NCBI GenBank assembly: GCA_021292165.1
Contig: CM037877.1
Span: 306,780,063-306,844,062, forward strand
DNA length: 64,000 nucleotides
DNA from: Shinisaurus crocodilurus
Taxonomy: Eukaryota > Chordata > Lepidosauria > Squamata > Shinisauridae
Direction: 5' to 3'
A program made the translations under genes and the position numbers. Positions 10,555-19,659 of this stretch are shown one piece after another. The stretch's first letter is position 1. Each line of letters opens with the position of its first letter. Below the pieces are notes generated by a model. The model saw only the letters and a list, made by a program, of their open reading frames with translations. It made no database searches and had not been told where the DNA came from.

Positions 10555-10945
10555 GTGCTTCTAGCCAATTCCCATGAGATCAAAAGCTTAATTAAGCTGG
10601 CTGATTAGTTCACATAGAACATAAGTCTAAATTCTGAATGAGACCTCCACACCAGCAGAGACAGCTTGGTCCAAAGTGGAACTGCTCTGGTGGAGCTAGG
10701 AAGAGGCCGCCTTCCGATTTCCCTCATAGATTCTGTCTAGCAAAGATTATGTGAACTGAACAGATTACCCAGAGCTGGGGGATAATCTCGTGTATCTCCC
10801 TTTCCTAATTAATTAATATCTGTCTTATCCTTCAATGTAAGTCGAGCTGGGGGCTTAATCTGGTATTTCAAAAGCAGGGCTGCAGTCAGGACAAAGCAAG
10901 GAAGGCAACTCTTAATAGCAGAGCACAATTAAAAGCATTTCATCA
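10555..10945. other. AT-rich island, possible conserved noncoding element
   Basis: Contains AGCTTAATTAAGCT near 10586 and CCTAATTAATTAATATCTG near 10804, clusters of homeodomain-type cores in a mostly GC-neutral, repeat-free setting. No frame. The regulatory role is inference from motif density only. Confidence 0.3.
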
Positions 10946-11015
10946 TCCACATTCCTTCCTTGGTCCATTTCCAAAAAACAGGTGGGGAAAAGTTGGGGAT
11001 TTTCTAAGCTCAGGA

Positions 11016-11335
11016 TATGAGAACATCAGAAGAGCCCTGAAGCTGGATTAGACAAAAGGTCCATCTAGTCCAGCCTTCTGTTTCCCACCATGGCCAACCA
11101 GATACCTGCAGGAAGCCTGCCACCAGGCCTTGAAGACAAGAGCCCTCTTCCACTCTTGTCTCCTGTCAGCTGGAATTCAGAGGTAGGCTGCCTCTGAAGC
11201 TGGAGGTTCTATGAAGCCATCATGACTAGTAGCTCCTGATAGACCTCTCCTATGTCATGAATTTGTCTATTCCTGATTTAAGGCCATCTCAGCCAGTGGC
11301 CGTCCTCATATCTTGCGACATGTGTTAACGACACA
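11016..11335 (-). mobile_element. CR1 LINE, second subfamily, 3' fragment
   Basis: On the minus strand it reads the 3' region of a CR1 subfamily whose end is GGACTAGATGGACC...GGGCTCTTCTGATGTTCT, here reversed as AGAACATCAGAAGAGCCCTG at 11022. It is distinct from the ATTCTATG-tailed copies. No long frame. Confidence 0.8.
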
Positions 11336-11339
11336 TTGA

Positions 11340-11814
11340 CTGGGTTCAGACAATACAATAATGCCCACTTAAGTGTTGAGTGTGGGTATTGTGGATCCAT
11401 GGGTTGTTATTGAAACATGGGTTATTATGTTGTCTGAACCCAGCCAAGATAACAGATCATGGTGGACAACCCATAGTTCACCACCAAACATCAAACCATA
11501 GGTTCTCTTCATGGGTTGCTTGTGGTGAACAAGCCATGGCTTGTTATCTCGGCTGGGTTCAGACAACACAATAACCCACATTTAAATAACAACCCATGGT
11601 TCAGCAACGACCTACACTCAATGCTATAGTGTTGCCTGGACCCAGCAAGCCTCTCTCCCTTCCCTGCTTTAATGAAAGAGCCCCATATATTAATGCTTTA
11701 CTGGTAGAGAAGGTCTCTCATTTTAAACTGCCCCCTTTGAAAACCTTCAGCGACAACCCACACTCAACCCATACAGAACCCCTGAATGTGGGCTATTGTG
11801 TTGTCTGAACTTAG
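11340..11814. mobile_element. Composite multi-TIR element, copy 1
   Basis: Five occurrences of the unit CTGGGTTCAGACAACACAAT (or its reverse complement) lie at about 11340 (+), 11425 (-), 11551 (+), 11640 (-) and 11790 (-). The outermost ends are CTGGGTTCAGAC and GTCTGAACTTAG. Inner arms include CAACCCATGG palindromes. A ~115-bp non-palindromic segment (11649-11760) is shared with 43750-43858. The outer flanks share only CATTG, so no clear duplication length. Non-coding, hence non-autonomous. Confidence 0.7.
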
Positions 11815-11844
11815 TCATTGTGTGAAGAAGTAGAAAGCTACTAG

Positions 11845-12366
11845 TCCTGGTGGCTCTATGCTACCTCCAGTATCAGCGGCAGTCTGCCTATGTACACCAG
11901 TTGCTGGGGAACATGGGTGGGAGGGTGCTGTTGTCCTCATGTGCTGCTTGGGGGTTTCCCACAGCAGCTGGTTGGCCACTGTGGGAACAGAATGCAGGAC
12001 TAGAATCATAGAATCATAGAAAAGTAGAGTTGGAAGGGGCCTACAAGGCCATCGAGTCCAACCCCCTGCTCAATGCAGGAATCCAGGTCAAAGCATCTCT
12101 GACAGATGTCTGTCCAGCTGCACCTTGAATGCCTCCAGACTGGGAGAGCCCACCACCTCCCTAGGTAGTTGGTTCCATTGTCTTATTGCTCTGACAGTCA
12201 GGAAATTTTTCCTGATGTTTAGGTGGAATCTAGGTTCCTGTAACTTGAGCCCATTATTCCGTGTCCTGCAAACTGGGATGAACGAGAAGAGATCTTTGCC
12301 CTCCTCTGTGTGACATCCCTTCAAATACTGGAAGAGATGGACCCTTGGTTCGATCCAGCATCAGGG
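11845..12366 (+). mobile_element. CR1 subfamily-2 tail split by another CR1
   Basis: The CR1 3' tail reads GCCTATGTACACCAGTTGCT (near 11887) to GCAGGACTAG at 12003. It resumes after the insertion with ATGGACCCTTGGTTCGATCC from 12336 and ends GGGCTCTTCTT near 12366. It is followed head-on by minus-strand CR1 body sequence at 12371, an inverted junction not expected for a simple insertion. Confidence 0.8.
12004..12335 (-). mobile_element. CR1 LINE, short truncated copy
   Basis: Begins with reversed ATTCTATG units (AGAATCATAGAATCATAG) and reads about 330 bp of CR1 3' region on the minus strand. The minus frame 12324-12088 is the CR1 C-terminal peptide. It interrupts the tail of the 11845-12366 copy. 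Confidence 0.93.
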
Positions 12367-12370
12367 CTCT

Positions 12371-12787
12371 TCTTCTTAATCCCATAGTTTAACGCTGCAC
12401 TGTGTGAAGAAGTCATCCCTTTTATCTGTCCTGATTCTCCCACCAATCAACTTCAGGGGACGACCCCTTCGGGTTCTAGTACGATGACAGAGGGAGGGAA
12501 ATGCCTCCCTCTCCGCTTTCTCCACTCCAGAGTATGGGGCAGTCACTGCAGGCTGCTGATTTTGGGTGTCATGAAAGGGCAGCAAGTTGTTAGATATTTA
12601 ATTGGTGATTGTTGTATTTTTACTCCCAGGGAGAGGCACTTTGGGGATTTTCTGCCTCAGCTGCCAAAATAACTTGGCCAGCCTGGGGTGCTGTGCGCCT
12701 GACTAAGGACGGAGGGGATTTGCTGTTCCACCGGAGGAAGCGAAAATGTCTTGGGCTGGCTCTGCCAACAGGGCTCCTCTTCAGTTG
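12371..12787. repeat. Duplicated block, copy A
   Basis: About 417 bp are nearly identical to 14848-15258, differing by scattered transitions and a 4-base GTCA duplication in copy B. The left third is minus-strand CR1 body (ATCCCATAGTTTAACGCTGC); the rest (about 12540-12787) is not a repeat I recognise. Homology stops abruptly after CTCTTCAGTTGGGTG. Confidence 0.85.
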
Positions 12788-13464
12788 GGTGGATGCTTCA
12801 GTTGGGTGGATTCAGTTTGTTCTGTTTGTCCTGAACCTGCTGCAAGAGACAAACCTCTCAAGGATGGACTGCCTTGGGCAAGGGCATGACCGGGCCATTC
12901 CGCTGGTTCCATGGATGCAAAACCCACCCAAGGCTGAATGGGTGAAGCGGTTGTCATCTTGGGATGCACAGCCAAGTGAAGGAGGCTGAGGTGGGGCTCC
13001 CTGGGCCTTGTTTTGGGGAGCTAGGGCCGCCAGGGGGCAGTCTGCAGGCACCCGACTCCAGGTGCCTGAGGGGATCAGAGGAGATGCCGCAGGGCACCTG
13101 CTGGTTAAATCAGTTTCAAGCTGGCAGACGCCCCAGGTAAATTCATGAAGGAGCTAAGCCCCCAGATACAGTCAGCTTTGCAGGCTTGGCTGAGTCACAG
13201 ATGAGATGATAATGACATCAGACACCTGTAGTGGTTGGGGAGAAGGAAGAGGCAGCCAAGGCAAGACATGCCTTTTGATAAGGGACGCGAAGCATGAAGA
13301 GAACAAAGGAAGTGACTGTAAAACCAGATCAGAGAGGCCAAGGATGTGTGTGTGGAGAGCAGATCCCCCGGTGCAGGCTTCTACACTGCAAGGGCAGGGA
13401 AAGGGAACTCTGGGGAACCAGTCTGGGCCCAGGCATGTTGCTGCTCCGTGGACCGCACCCCACC
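12788..13464. other. Unassigned; AP-1/E-box-like motifs
   Basis: No exon was recognised. A TGAGTCA at 13192-13198 and CACCTG at 13222-13227 occur in a repeat-free patch (13150-13240). The motifs are short and could be chance. Confidence 0.3.
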
Positions 13465-13472
13465 ATCTAGGG

Positions 13473-13742
13473 CAGTGCTTCTCAAATAGTGGGGCGGGCC
13501 CCCCAGGGGGGGCGCGAGGCTCCGTAAAGGGGGGCTCGTTTGACCTCAGTTAAAAGTTTTATTGATCCACATTTCTTTCTTTTTTTATTCTCTTATACGT
13601 TAATAAGGATACAGTGTTATGCAGAGGTGTACTTATAACAATTTTATAGACAAATGATACTATTTACAGTCGCGCGGGGGGCGCGAAATGTTTTCTTCTT
13701 CCTAGGGGGGGGGGCATGACAGAAAATAATTGAGAAGCACTG
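13473..13742. mobile_element. hAT-Charlie-like MITE with perfect TSD
   Basis: A 270-bp element with 13-bp terminal inverted repeats, CAGTGCTTCTCAA and TTGAGAAGCACTG. It is flanked by a perfect 8-bp duplication ATCTAGGG at 13465-13472 and 13743-13750. The termini follow the Charlie-type CAGTG.TTCTCAA rule and the 8-bp duplication is the hAT hallmark. The interior has GGGGGGCGCG motifs in inverted order and no coding frame. An old CR1 begins immediately to the right. Confidence 0.95.
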
Positions 13743-13750
13743 ATCTAGGG

Positions 13751-14530
13751 GCTGCGGTGGACAGCTCGGTGAACACGTCGGCCCCGTGTACGGCGGCAGC
13801 AGCAGCTGTGAAAAGGGCAAACTCCATGTTGGGCATAACCGGGAAAGGAACCAAAAATAAAACTGCCAAGATCATCCTGCCCATATACAAATCTATCGTG
13901 CAACCACAATTGGAATATTGTGTGCAGTTCTGAACTGTTCTGGTCACCACACCTAAAGAAGGATATTGTAGAGTTGGGAAAAGTGCAGAAAAGGGCAACT
14001 GAAATGATCCAGGGGCTGGAGAAACTCCCCTACGGGGGGAAAGTTACAATGTCTGGGACTGTTAAGCTTAGAGAAAAGGCAAGGAAGGGGAGACATGATG
14101 GAGGGGTTCAAAATTATGCATGGTGCGGGAGAAAGCATTTATCTCCCTCTTTCCTAATAGTAAAACCGAAATGGGTCATCCCATGAAGCTGATTGGTGGG
14201 AGATTCAGGACAGATGAAAGGAAGTCCTTCTTCACACAGCGCAGAGTTAAACTTTGGAATTTGCTACCACAACATAAAAGGGGATTAAACAAATTCATGG
14301 AGGATAAGGCTATCAAGGGGTACTACTAGTACATATTGCCCCCGGTTTCAGGAGCAGTACGCCTCTGCATGCCAGTTGCTGGGGAACGCGAGCAGGAGGG
14401 TGAGATTGCGCCCATGTGTGGTGTGTGTGGGGGCTTCCGACTGGGGCATCTGGTTGTGTGAACAACATGCTGCACTAGATGGACCTTGGCCTGATCTAGC
14501 AGGCAGGACTGGTGCTACCACTGGGCAGAG
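13751..14530 (+). mobile_element. Old CR1/L3-like LINE fragment
   Basis: Decayed CR1-clade protein can be read on the plus strand: the YKSIVQPQLEYCVQF block (frame 13730-13933), then HLKKDIVELGKVQKRAT and a PMKLIGGRFRTDERKSFFTQ block (to about 14280). It continues into a CR1-type 3' tail (GCACTAGATGGACCTTGGCC, near 14472). Stops and frame changes separate the blocks, so it is inactive and older than the ATTCTATG-tailed copies. Confidence 0.8.
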
Positions 14531-14535
14531 TGAGG

Positions 14536-14990
14536 CAGGAGAAGATAAGAAGAGCCCCGATGCTGGATCGAACCAAGGGTCCATCTAGTCCAGCATTCTG
14601 TTCCCCCAGTGGCCAACCAGCTGCTGAGCGAAACCCCCAAGCAGCACATGAGGACAACAGCACCCTCCCACCCATGTTCCCCAGCAACTGGTGTACATAG
14701 GCAGACTGCCTCTGATACTGGAGGTAGCATGTTGCCATCAGGACTAGGAGCCATTGAGAGCCTTCTCCTCCAGGAATTTGCCAATCCCCTTTTAAAGCCC
14801 TCCAAATTGGTGGCCATCACTACAACTTGTGGAAGTGAATCCCATAGTTTAACGTTGCACTGTGTGAAGAAGCCATCCCTTTTATCTGTCCTGATTCTCC
14901 CACCAATCAACTTCAGGGGACGACCCTTTCGGGTTCTAGTATGATGACAGAGGGAGGGAAATGTCTCCCTCTCCGCTTTCTCCACTCCAG
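14536..14990 (-). mobile_element. CR1 subfamily 2, minus copy
   Basis: Starts at the reversed 3' end (AAGATAAGAAGAGCCCCGAT) and reads continuously on the minus strand. The frame 14985-14515 contains the HTRTRKGRPLKLIGGRIRTD and GFFTQCNVKLWDSLPQ blocks of the CR1 C-terminus. This is the uninverted version of the arrangement seen at 11845-12510. Confidence 0.85.
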
Positions 14991-15258
14991 AGTATGGGGC
15001 AGTCAGTCACTGCAGGCTGCAGATTTTGGGTGTCATGAAAGGGCAGCAAGTTGTTAGATATTTAATTGGTGATTGTTGTATTTTTACTCCCAGGGAGAGG
15101 CACTTTGGAGATTTTCTGCCTCAGCTGCCAAAATAACTTGGCCAGCCTGGGGTGCTGTGCGCCTGACTAAGGGCGGAGGGGATTTGCTGTTCCACCGGAG
15201 GAAGCGAAAATGTCTTGGGCTGCCCCTGCCAACAGGGCTCCTCTTCAGTTGGGTGCCG
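14848..15258. repeat. Duplicated block, copy B
   Basis: Partner of 12371-12787, about 2.48 kb away in the same orientation. Here the CR1 body is continuous with its own tail on the left, so copy B looks closer to the ancestral arrangement. Homology ends after CTCTTCAGTTGGGTG near 15258; beyond it the flanks are unrelated. Confidence 0.85.
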
Positions 15259-15439
15259 CATGCACAGGTCCTGCTAGCCCCATCCTGGCCTTCATTTGGG
15301 TTGAAGGTGGCAAAAGCATGAATGAATGAGCTTGCTGGCTACTCCCTTGCTGGAATGTCCACAGGCTATTGGGCCAGGAGCTGAGCTGAAGCCTTTGGGG
15401 AGGGACCCAGCATCAAAGGGGCTAGTCTGCCAGAGAGCA
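15259..15439. other. No feature recognised
   Basis: A short unique-looking stretch between the duplicated block and the next TIR element. No frame of note. Confidence 0.4.
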
Positions 15440-16097
15440 CAACCTCTAATTCCCCCCAATACAATACTGCTATATTCACGTTCCACAGTCACTCCTCAAA
15501 GGGCGCAACCTCGTTAGATGTACTGCAGTCATCCTGGTTTGCCACCCCACACACCTAACTCGCCGGTAGCGGTAGAACTGAACGTTGCCTTGAACACGCA
15601 GGGGAAATGGCCCTTTAAGAGAAGGGGGTTGCTGTTGTTTTGGTTAATCAGCTATGCGAAGGTGCAGAGGAGTGAATGTGCGAAGGACCGAGATTTAAAA
15701 AAAGGGGGGGGGACTTTTCCTGCCCCATGCCCGCCGCATAACAACAAATGGTGGACACCTCTCTTCCCCACCAGTTTGGGAGACACACGTAACGCCACAT
15801 TTCCCCCACCCTTCAAAAACTACTGGCTAACTCCAGTGATGACACTTTCTTGGCCACACCTCGGGCGGGCAACGACGGCACCACTGTAGCACACACTAGC
15901 CGCGTACTGCGCGACAGCGAACCGCAATAACGGAAAAAAAATGTGATAAGCGTAGTCTGGGAAATTCCAGAAGAAACAAAGAATGATTACGCAGGACTAG
16001 CACAACCGGCACTGAAAAGTGGGGCATCGTTTGCCCTGTGAGTTACAGCAGCGACCCAGTACTGCAATAAACCTTAGGTGTGGATCCAGCCCTTCTT
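15440..16097 (-). mobile_element. TIR element, GGCCAGATCTACAC family, copy 2
   Basis: In reverse orientation this matches most of 497-1634. Shared landmarks include CACGTTCCACAGTCACTCCT near 15477, AGGGGAAATGGCCCTTTAAGAG near 15600, and CAGTACTGCAATAAACCTTA near 16057. It ends GGTGTGGATCCAGCCC near 16094, a diverged form of the GATCTACAC terminus. The opposite end is lost or unrecognisable. Without the extra segment of copy 1 it gives a better picture of the ~0.7-kb core. Confidence 0.65.
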
Positions 16098-16460
16098 TGC
16101 TTTCAGAAGGTCGCAGGCTCAGTCTGTGGCATCTCTTGCTGCATGGCTTTCAGACAGCCGGGGTGTGGAAGGGACCCAGGCAGTCAGAGCCAGCGGCAGA
16201 GCGGGCTGCCTTCTCTTGAGGATTGGTGGGCTGGTCCGTTTAGCTCCAGCCTGTGCACTCTCACAGGCAGGAGAGAGAGATCAGCTAATGGAACATGCTT
16301 CCCTTGCTTCCCTTTGCTGCCTCCATTGCCTGCTCTGTGTCTGACAGTAGATTGTAAGCGCCATGGGGCAGGGGTCTCTCTTTGGTTGTCATTCCTTAAA
16401 GCTCCATGCACACTGACGCCTCTGTGTATGAGGGTAAGAGAGTAGCGGCTGGATCCAGAT
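16098..16460 (+). repeat. SINE and LINE-tail fragments
   Basis: TCGCAGGCTCAGTCTGTGGC near 16111 resembles the B-box part of a tRNA-derived SINE. GTAGATTGTAAGCGCCATGG then GGCAGGGG near 16349 is the conserved 3' segment of an L2/CORE-SINE type repeat, also seen at 20141 and 61352. Frames here are incidental. Confidence 0.45.
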
Positions 16461-17836
16461 TATCACCGGATCAACTGTCTTGGCGGAAGTGGACTTCCTT
16501 GCCTTCTCCTTCCCATGGCAGCCCTTCTGGTCCCCTAAAAATCCTAGGAAGAGGATCAGGAGACCCTGCTGAACGGGATGAGCCATGCGTATGGGGAAAG
16601 GGGGTATTCCCCCCCCCAATTGGGCGGAGCGGCCTTCCACAAGCAGAGCCATTCCCTTTGCAGAAGGTCACTTCCTCTCACCAAAGGCAGATCCTGGGTT
16701 CAGCCCTGCACAAATAAGACGTAGTCAGATTTCTGGGGCAGAGAGACAGGAGGGGGCGGAGGCTTCATTGACTGCTGAGATGCTGTTAGTTTCACAGTCC
16801 CTGCCAGGCTGTGCAGGTTTTTTCTCTCTCTGTGTGTGTGTTTTGTGGGGTTTTTTGCCTAGAAGTATCATTATGAGTAATTGCAGTGAAACGACCCCCA
16901 TCAAATTAAAGCAGCGACAGCAGTGCTGGAAGGCAGCCAGCCGAGCGATGTGCTGTGTGCACGCCCGCACTCCCTAATTCATAAAATACAGTGGCCGGCA
17001 AGAGGCCGGGCGCCTAAGGGGCTGGTGCGTGATTTTGCGGGTGTGTTGGCACACAGCAGAAGCAGAAACAGGTGGGCACGTCATTCGCCTTCCTTGCTCC
17101 CACAGCTAGCTGGCCAGTTAGCCATCTATTGCAAGTGGAAACCCAGTGGACAGAGGCTCTCTCCCTGCAGGTGTCTGGCGACACAACTATAGAGTCTTCT
17201 CCCTTGGCGCCACAGTTTGAAACCTGATGGGTAGGTAGGAAAGAAGGTTGCATCCGAGACCGCTTCTGGTCTGGAGAGGAAGGACACAATAGAGACTTTG
17301 CACATGCTCAGGGGTACCCCTCTGTACCATCCTGTCCTGACTGAGCATACAAAACAGTCAGCTGGCGCTGGGCTCCAGCTGAGTGTGAGAGCATGACTTT
17401 GGCATTTGATTACAGGTGCAAAAATAACGCAGGCTAGCAATGGTGCAGGCAGGCGAACATGGGGCTGCGCTGAAGCGGCTATGCCCCTTTTGGCCGTGCG
17501 CATGCGTGAGAGTGCCCCTTTAGACCCGTGGCAGCTGCTTCCATGATAGAGATGCCACTCAGGCTGGAGTGCGTGTCCACAAATGCATCGAGGAATACAT
17601 GCACACCTGTTTACAGACCCAGCAATCAGGTGTAAGGTATTCATGTCCTTCCAGACAGCATGCGATCACCCCCACCAGACTGGGCAGATGTCAGGATGTC
17701 CCCCGAGAATTGGCTACACATCTCTTAATTGTCCCAGAGAGAGAAACAAAGGTGAAGGAAGCGGAGGAAAAGGGAGCCTATGGATGGGGGGGGGGCGGCT
17801 CATAGAAAAACCTTGATGAGCACCACTGAAGGACGT
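16461..17836. other. Unassigned; AT-rich motif patch at 16865-16990
   Basis: No gene was recognised. Between 16865 and 16990 there are GAGTAATTGCAG, CATCAAATTAAAGC and CCCTAATTCATAAAATAC in a repeat-free setting, a candidate conserved noncoding element. The remainder, including the minus frame 17644-17126, shows no domain I know. Confidence 0.3.
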
Positions 17837-17927
17837 CACCTGGAGCAGCCAATGGCTGTGCTGGCTGGGGGTGATGGGAGTTGTAGTCCAACAGATCCGG
17901 AGGGCGCCAAGTTGGAGAAAGCCCGCC
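17837..17927. mobile_element. Half of a palindromic hAT-like MITE
   Basis: GGGAGTTGTAGTCCAACAGA followed by TCCGGAGGGCGCCAAGTTGG resembles the right arm of the 21922-22056 element; the left arm is missing or degraded. Confidence 0.5.
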
Positions 17928-17972
17928 TAGAGTGACTTCACCCCACCCAGCCTCCTCTACATGTAGCCCCAG

Positions 17973-18743
17973 CAGGGATGGGGACTCGGACTCGAGGACT
18001 CGACTCGTGAGTCAGACTGAGTCCCCCCTCTGACTCGAGTCTGACTCGAGTCCCAATATTTTTAATGGGACTCGAGACTCGACTCGGGACTCGAGACCAA
18101 GGACTCGTCAACATCCCTGGGCTGTTGACGAGTCTTCTGGCTGTGCCAGAAGGAGCGCGATCACCGGTGAAGAGCGCATGGAAGCGAGGCGCGCCGCTGC
18201 TCGGCCACTATGGACAGCTACCAGGAGCACAGCCCCAACGATGTGTTGAGATTTATTTTGATTGATGTGTTGTTGTGGGGGGTTAGGGTTAGGGTCAGAC
18301 ATTTTGGGTTTGGCTGCCTCTGCCTGCCTGTTTGGGGTTCCCAGCCTCCTCTGCCTGCCTGGTCTCTTCTTAACCAGTTCCACAGTTTGAATTGTCCAAG
18401 ACAAAGGCCTCTGCCTGCCTGCTTTGGGGTTCCCTGCTTCCTCTGCCTGCCTGGTTATTTTGGGTTTGTCTGCCTAGTCTGTTCTTGCCAAAATCAGTTG
18501 CAGAGTTTTGAAATAAAAAGGCACACTTGTGCCTAGAATTTATTTAAGCCACACATCTGAAGTAGCCTTATTTTGTTGGGGGGAAACCCCATTGATTTTA
18601 ATAAGGACTCGTGGAGTCAGCTTTGGGAGTGACTCAGGACTCGTGACTCACCATTTTGGACCAAGGACTCGGACTCGAGACTCGGGTCCAAAGACTCGTG
18701 ACTCGACTCGTGACTCGAGACCAAGGACTCTTCAACATCCCTG
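17973..18743 (+). mobile_element. GACTCG hAT-like element, copy A (full length)
   Basis: A 771-bp element with ends CAGGGATG and CATCCCTG. The flanks AGCCCCAG (17965-17972) and AGCCCCCA (18744-18751) agree with a nearly intact 8-bp target duplication, the hAT length. Both ends are built from overlapping GACTCGAG / CGACTCGTGAGTC palindromes. The left 147 bp forms a self-contained subunit also ending CAACATCCCTG (near 18119). The interior holds two ~100-bp diverged units rich in CTCTGCCTGCCTG (18310-18510). No transposase frame: non-autonomous. Copies B and C are at 42070 and 59146. Confidence 0.85.
18281..18296 (+). repeat. Telomere-like TTAGGG motif inside the element
   Basis: GGTTAGGGTTAGGGTC carries two TTAGGG units. 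In copy B the same place reads GGTTTGGGTTAGGGTC, so the motif belongs to the transposon and is not a separate telomeric insertion. Confidence 0.7.
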
Positions 18744-18856
18744 AGCCCCCAGCCCCGGCCCCCAGAGCTGCGTGCTGGCAAGGCAAGAGGAGGTCCGTTG
18801 CCTCTGGCACAGAAACCCGCCCATTTCTCCCAGCTGGAGCTGTTGGTAATTCATTA

Positions 18857-18925
18857 GTACATAAGACAAGGGAGTCCTGCTAGATCAGGCCCGCTGCTCC
18901 ATCTGCAGCCTGCTTCCATTCTGTC
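18857..18925 (-). mobile_element. CR1 subfamily-2 3' fragment
   Basis: ACATAAGACAAGGGAGTCCT followed by GCTAGATCAGGCC is the reversed 3' end of the second CR1 subfamily, about 70 bp long. Confidence 0.6.
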
Positions 18926-19112
18926 CCCTTCCACTCGAAGAGACACATTTATTTTATGGATTTTGTCCGGGGTGCGCAACAGCTGACCATGTCAGTTCAA
19001 ATGCAACAACCTTCCAGCTGGAACACCCGTTGTTCCCTTTGACCCCGGCCTGCCTAAAATGGCTAATAGCCCAGCATTGTGGGCTTAAAAAAAAAACTTA
19101 TCTAGAACAGGG

Positions 19113-19450
19113 CTAGGCAACCTTTTTGGGCTGTGGGCACATTTGGGGAATTTGAGAAACTGTCCTGGGCACCGCCTCAAAATGGCTGCCGTGGGAGGCA
19201 AGGCAAAGGACAAGCCACCTGCCCAAAAGACTGAGTACGAGGCAGAGGTGGGGTCTGAGCCGCAACTCACTAAGCAACTCATGTGAACACCCAGTTTTCG
19301 GCACCAACAGAAACGTATTTCACAGCAATCCCAGCTGCCCGTAGGAAAATGTGTTCATTAAAAAAGGAAAAGTGGGAGGGGCAGGGCACCCTAGTGGGTG
19401 CCACGAAAGGTGGCCAGGTGCACACTGGGAGCCTGTGGCATCACACTGCC
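19113..19450. mobile_element. hAT-like MITE candidate
   Basis: Begins CAGGGCTAGGCAACCTTTTT with GGGCACATTTGG, the start of a common reptile hAT MITE, and has CACTGGGAGCCTGTGGC near the right end. The right terminus and target duplication were not found. Confidence 0.45.
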
Positions 19451-19659
19451 TTTCCCCTGGCCTAGAAGATTAAGGAAATCTGAGTCCTGGTCACTTGCCA
19501 CACCCAGTACATCCCCTTCAACAGTGAGGTACTATTTGCAAGGACAGAGAGAGAATAGTTTTCCTGGTTGAGGCTTTAGGAAGAGGCCCCCCCAGAAGTG
19601 AGCTAAAGTAAATCCAGCAACACCCTTTCCCGGGACCTTTGCTCCCAGAGCTCCTCCAC

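Noticed and set aside
11340..11814. CRISPR-like or satellite array
   Set aside because: The repeated unit occurs in both orientations with unequal spacing in vertebrate DNA, which fits inverted-repeat transposons.
16080..16445. 121-codon plus-strand frame
   Set aside because: Crosses SINE and LINE-tail fragments and has no recognisable domain.
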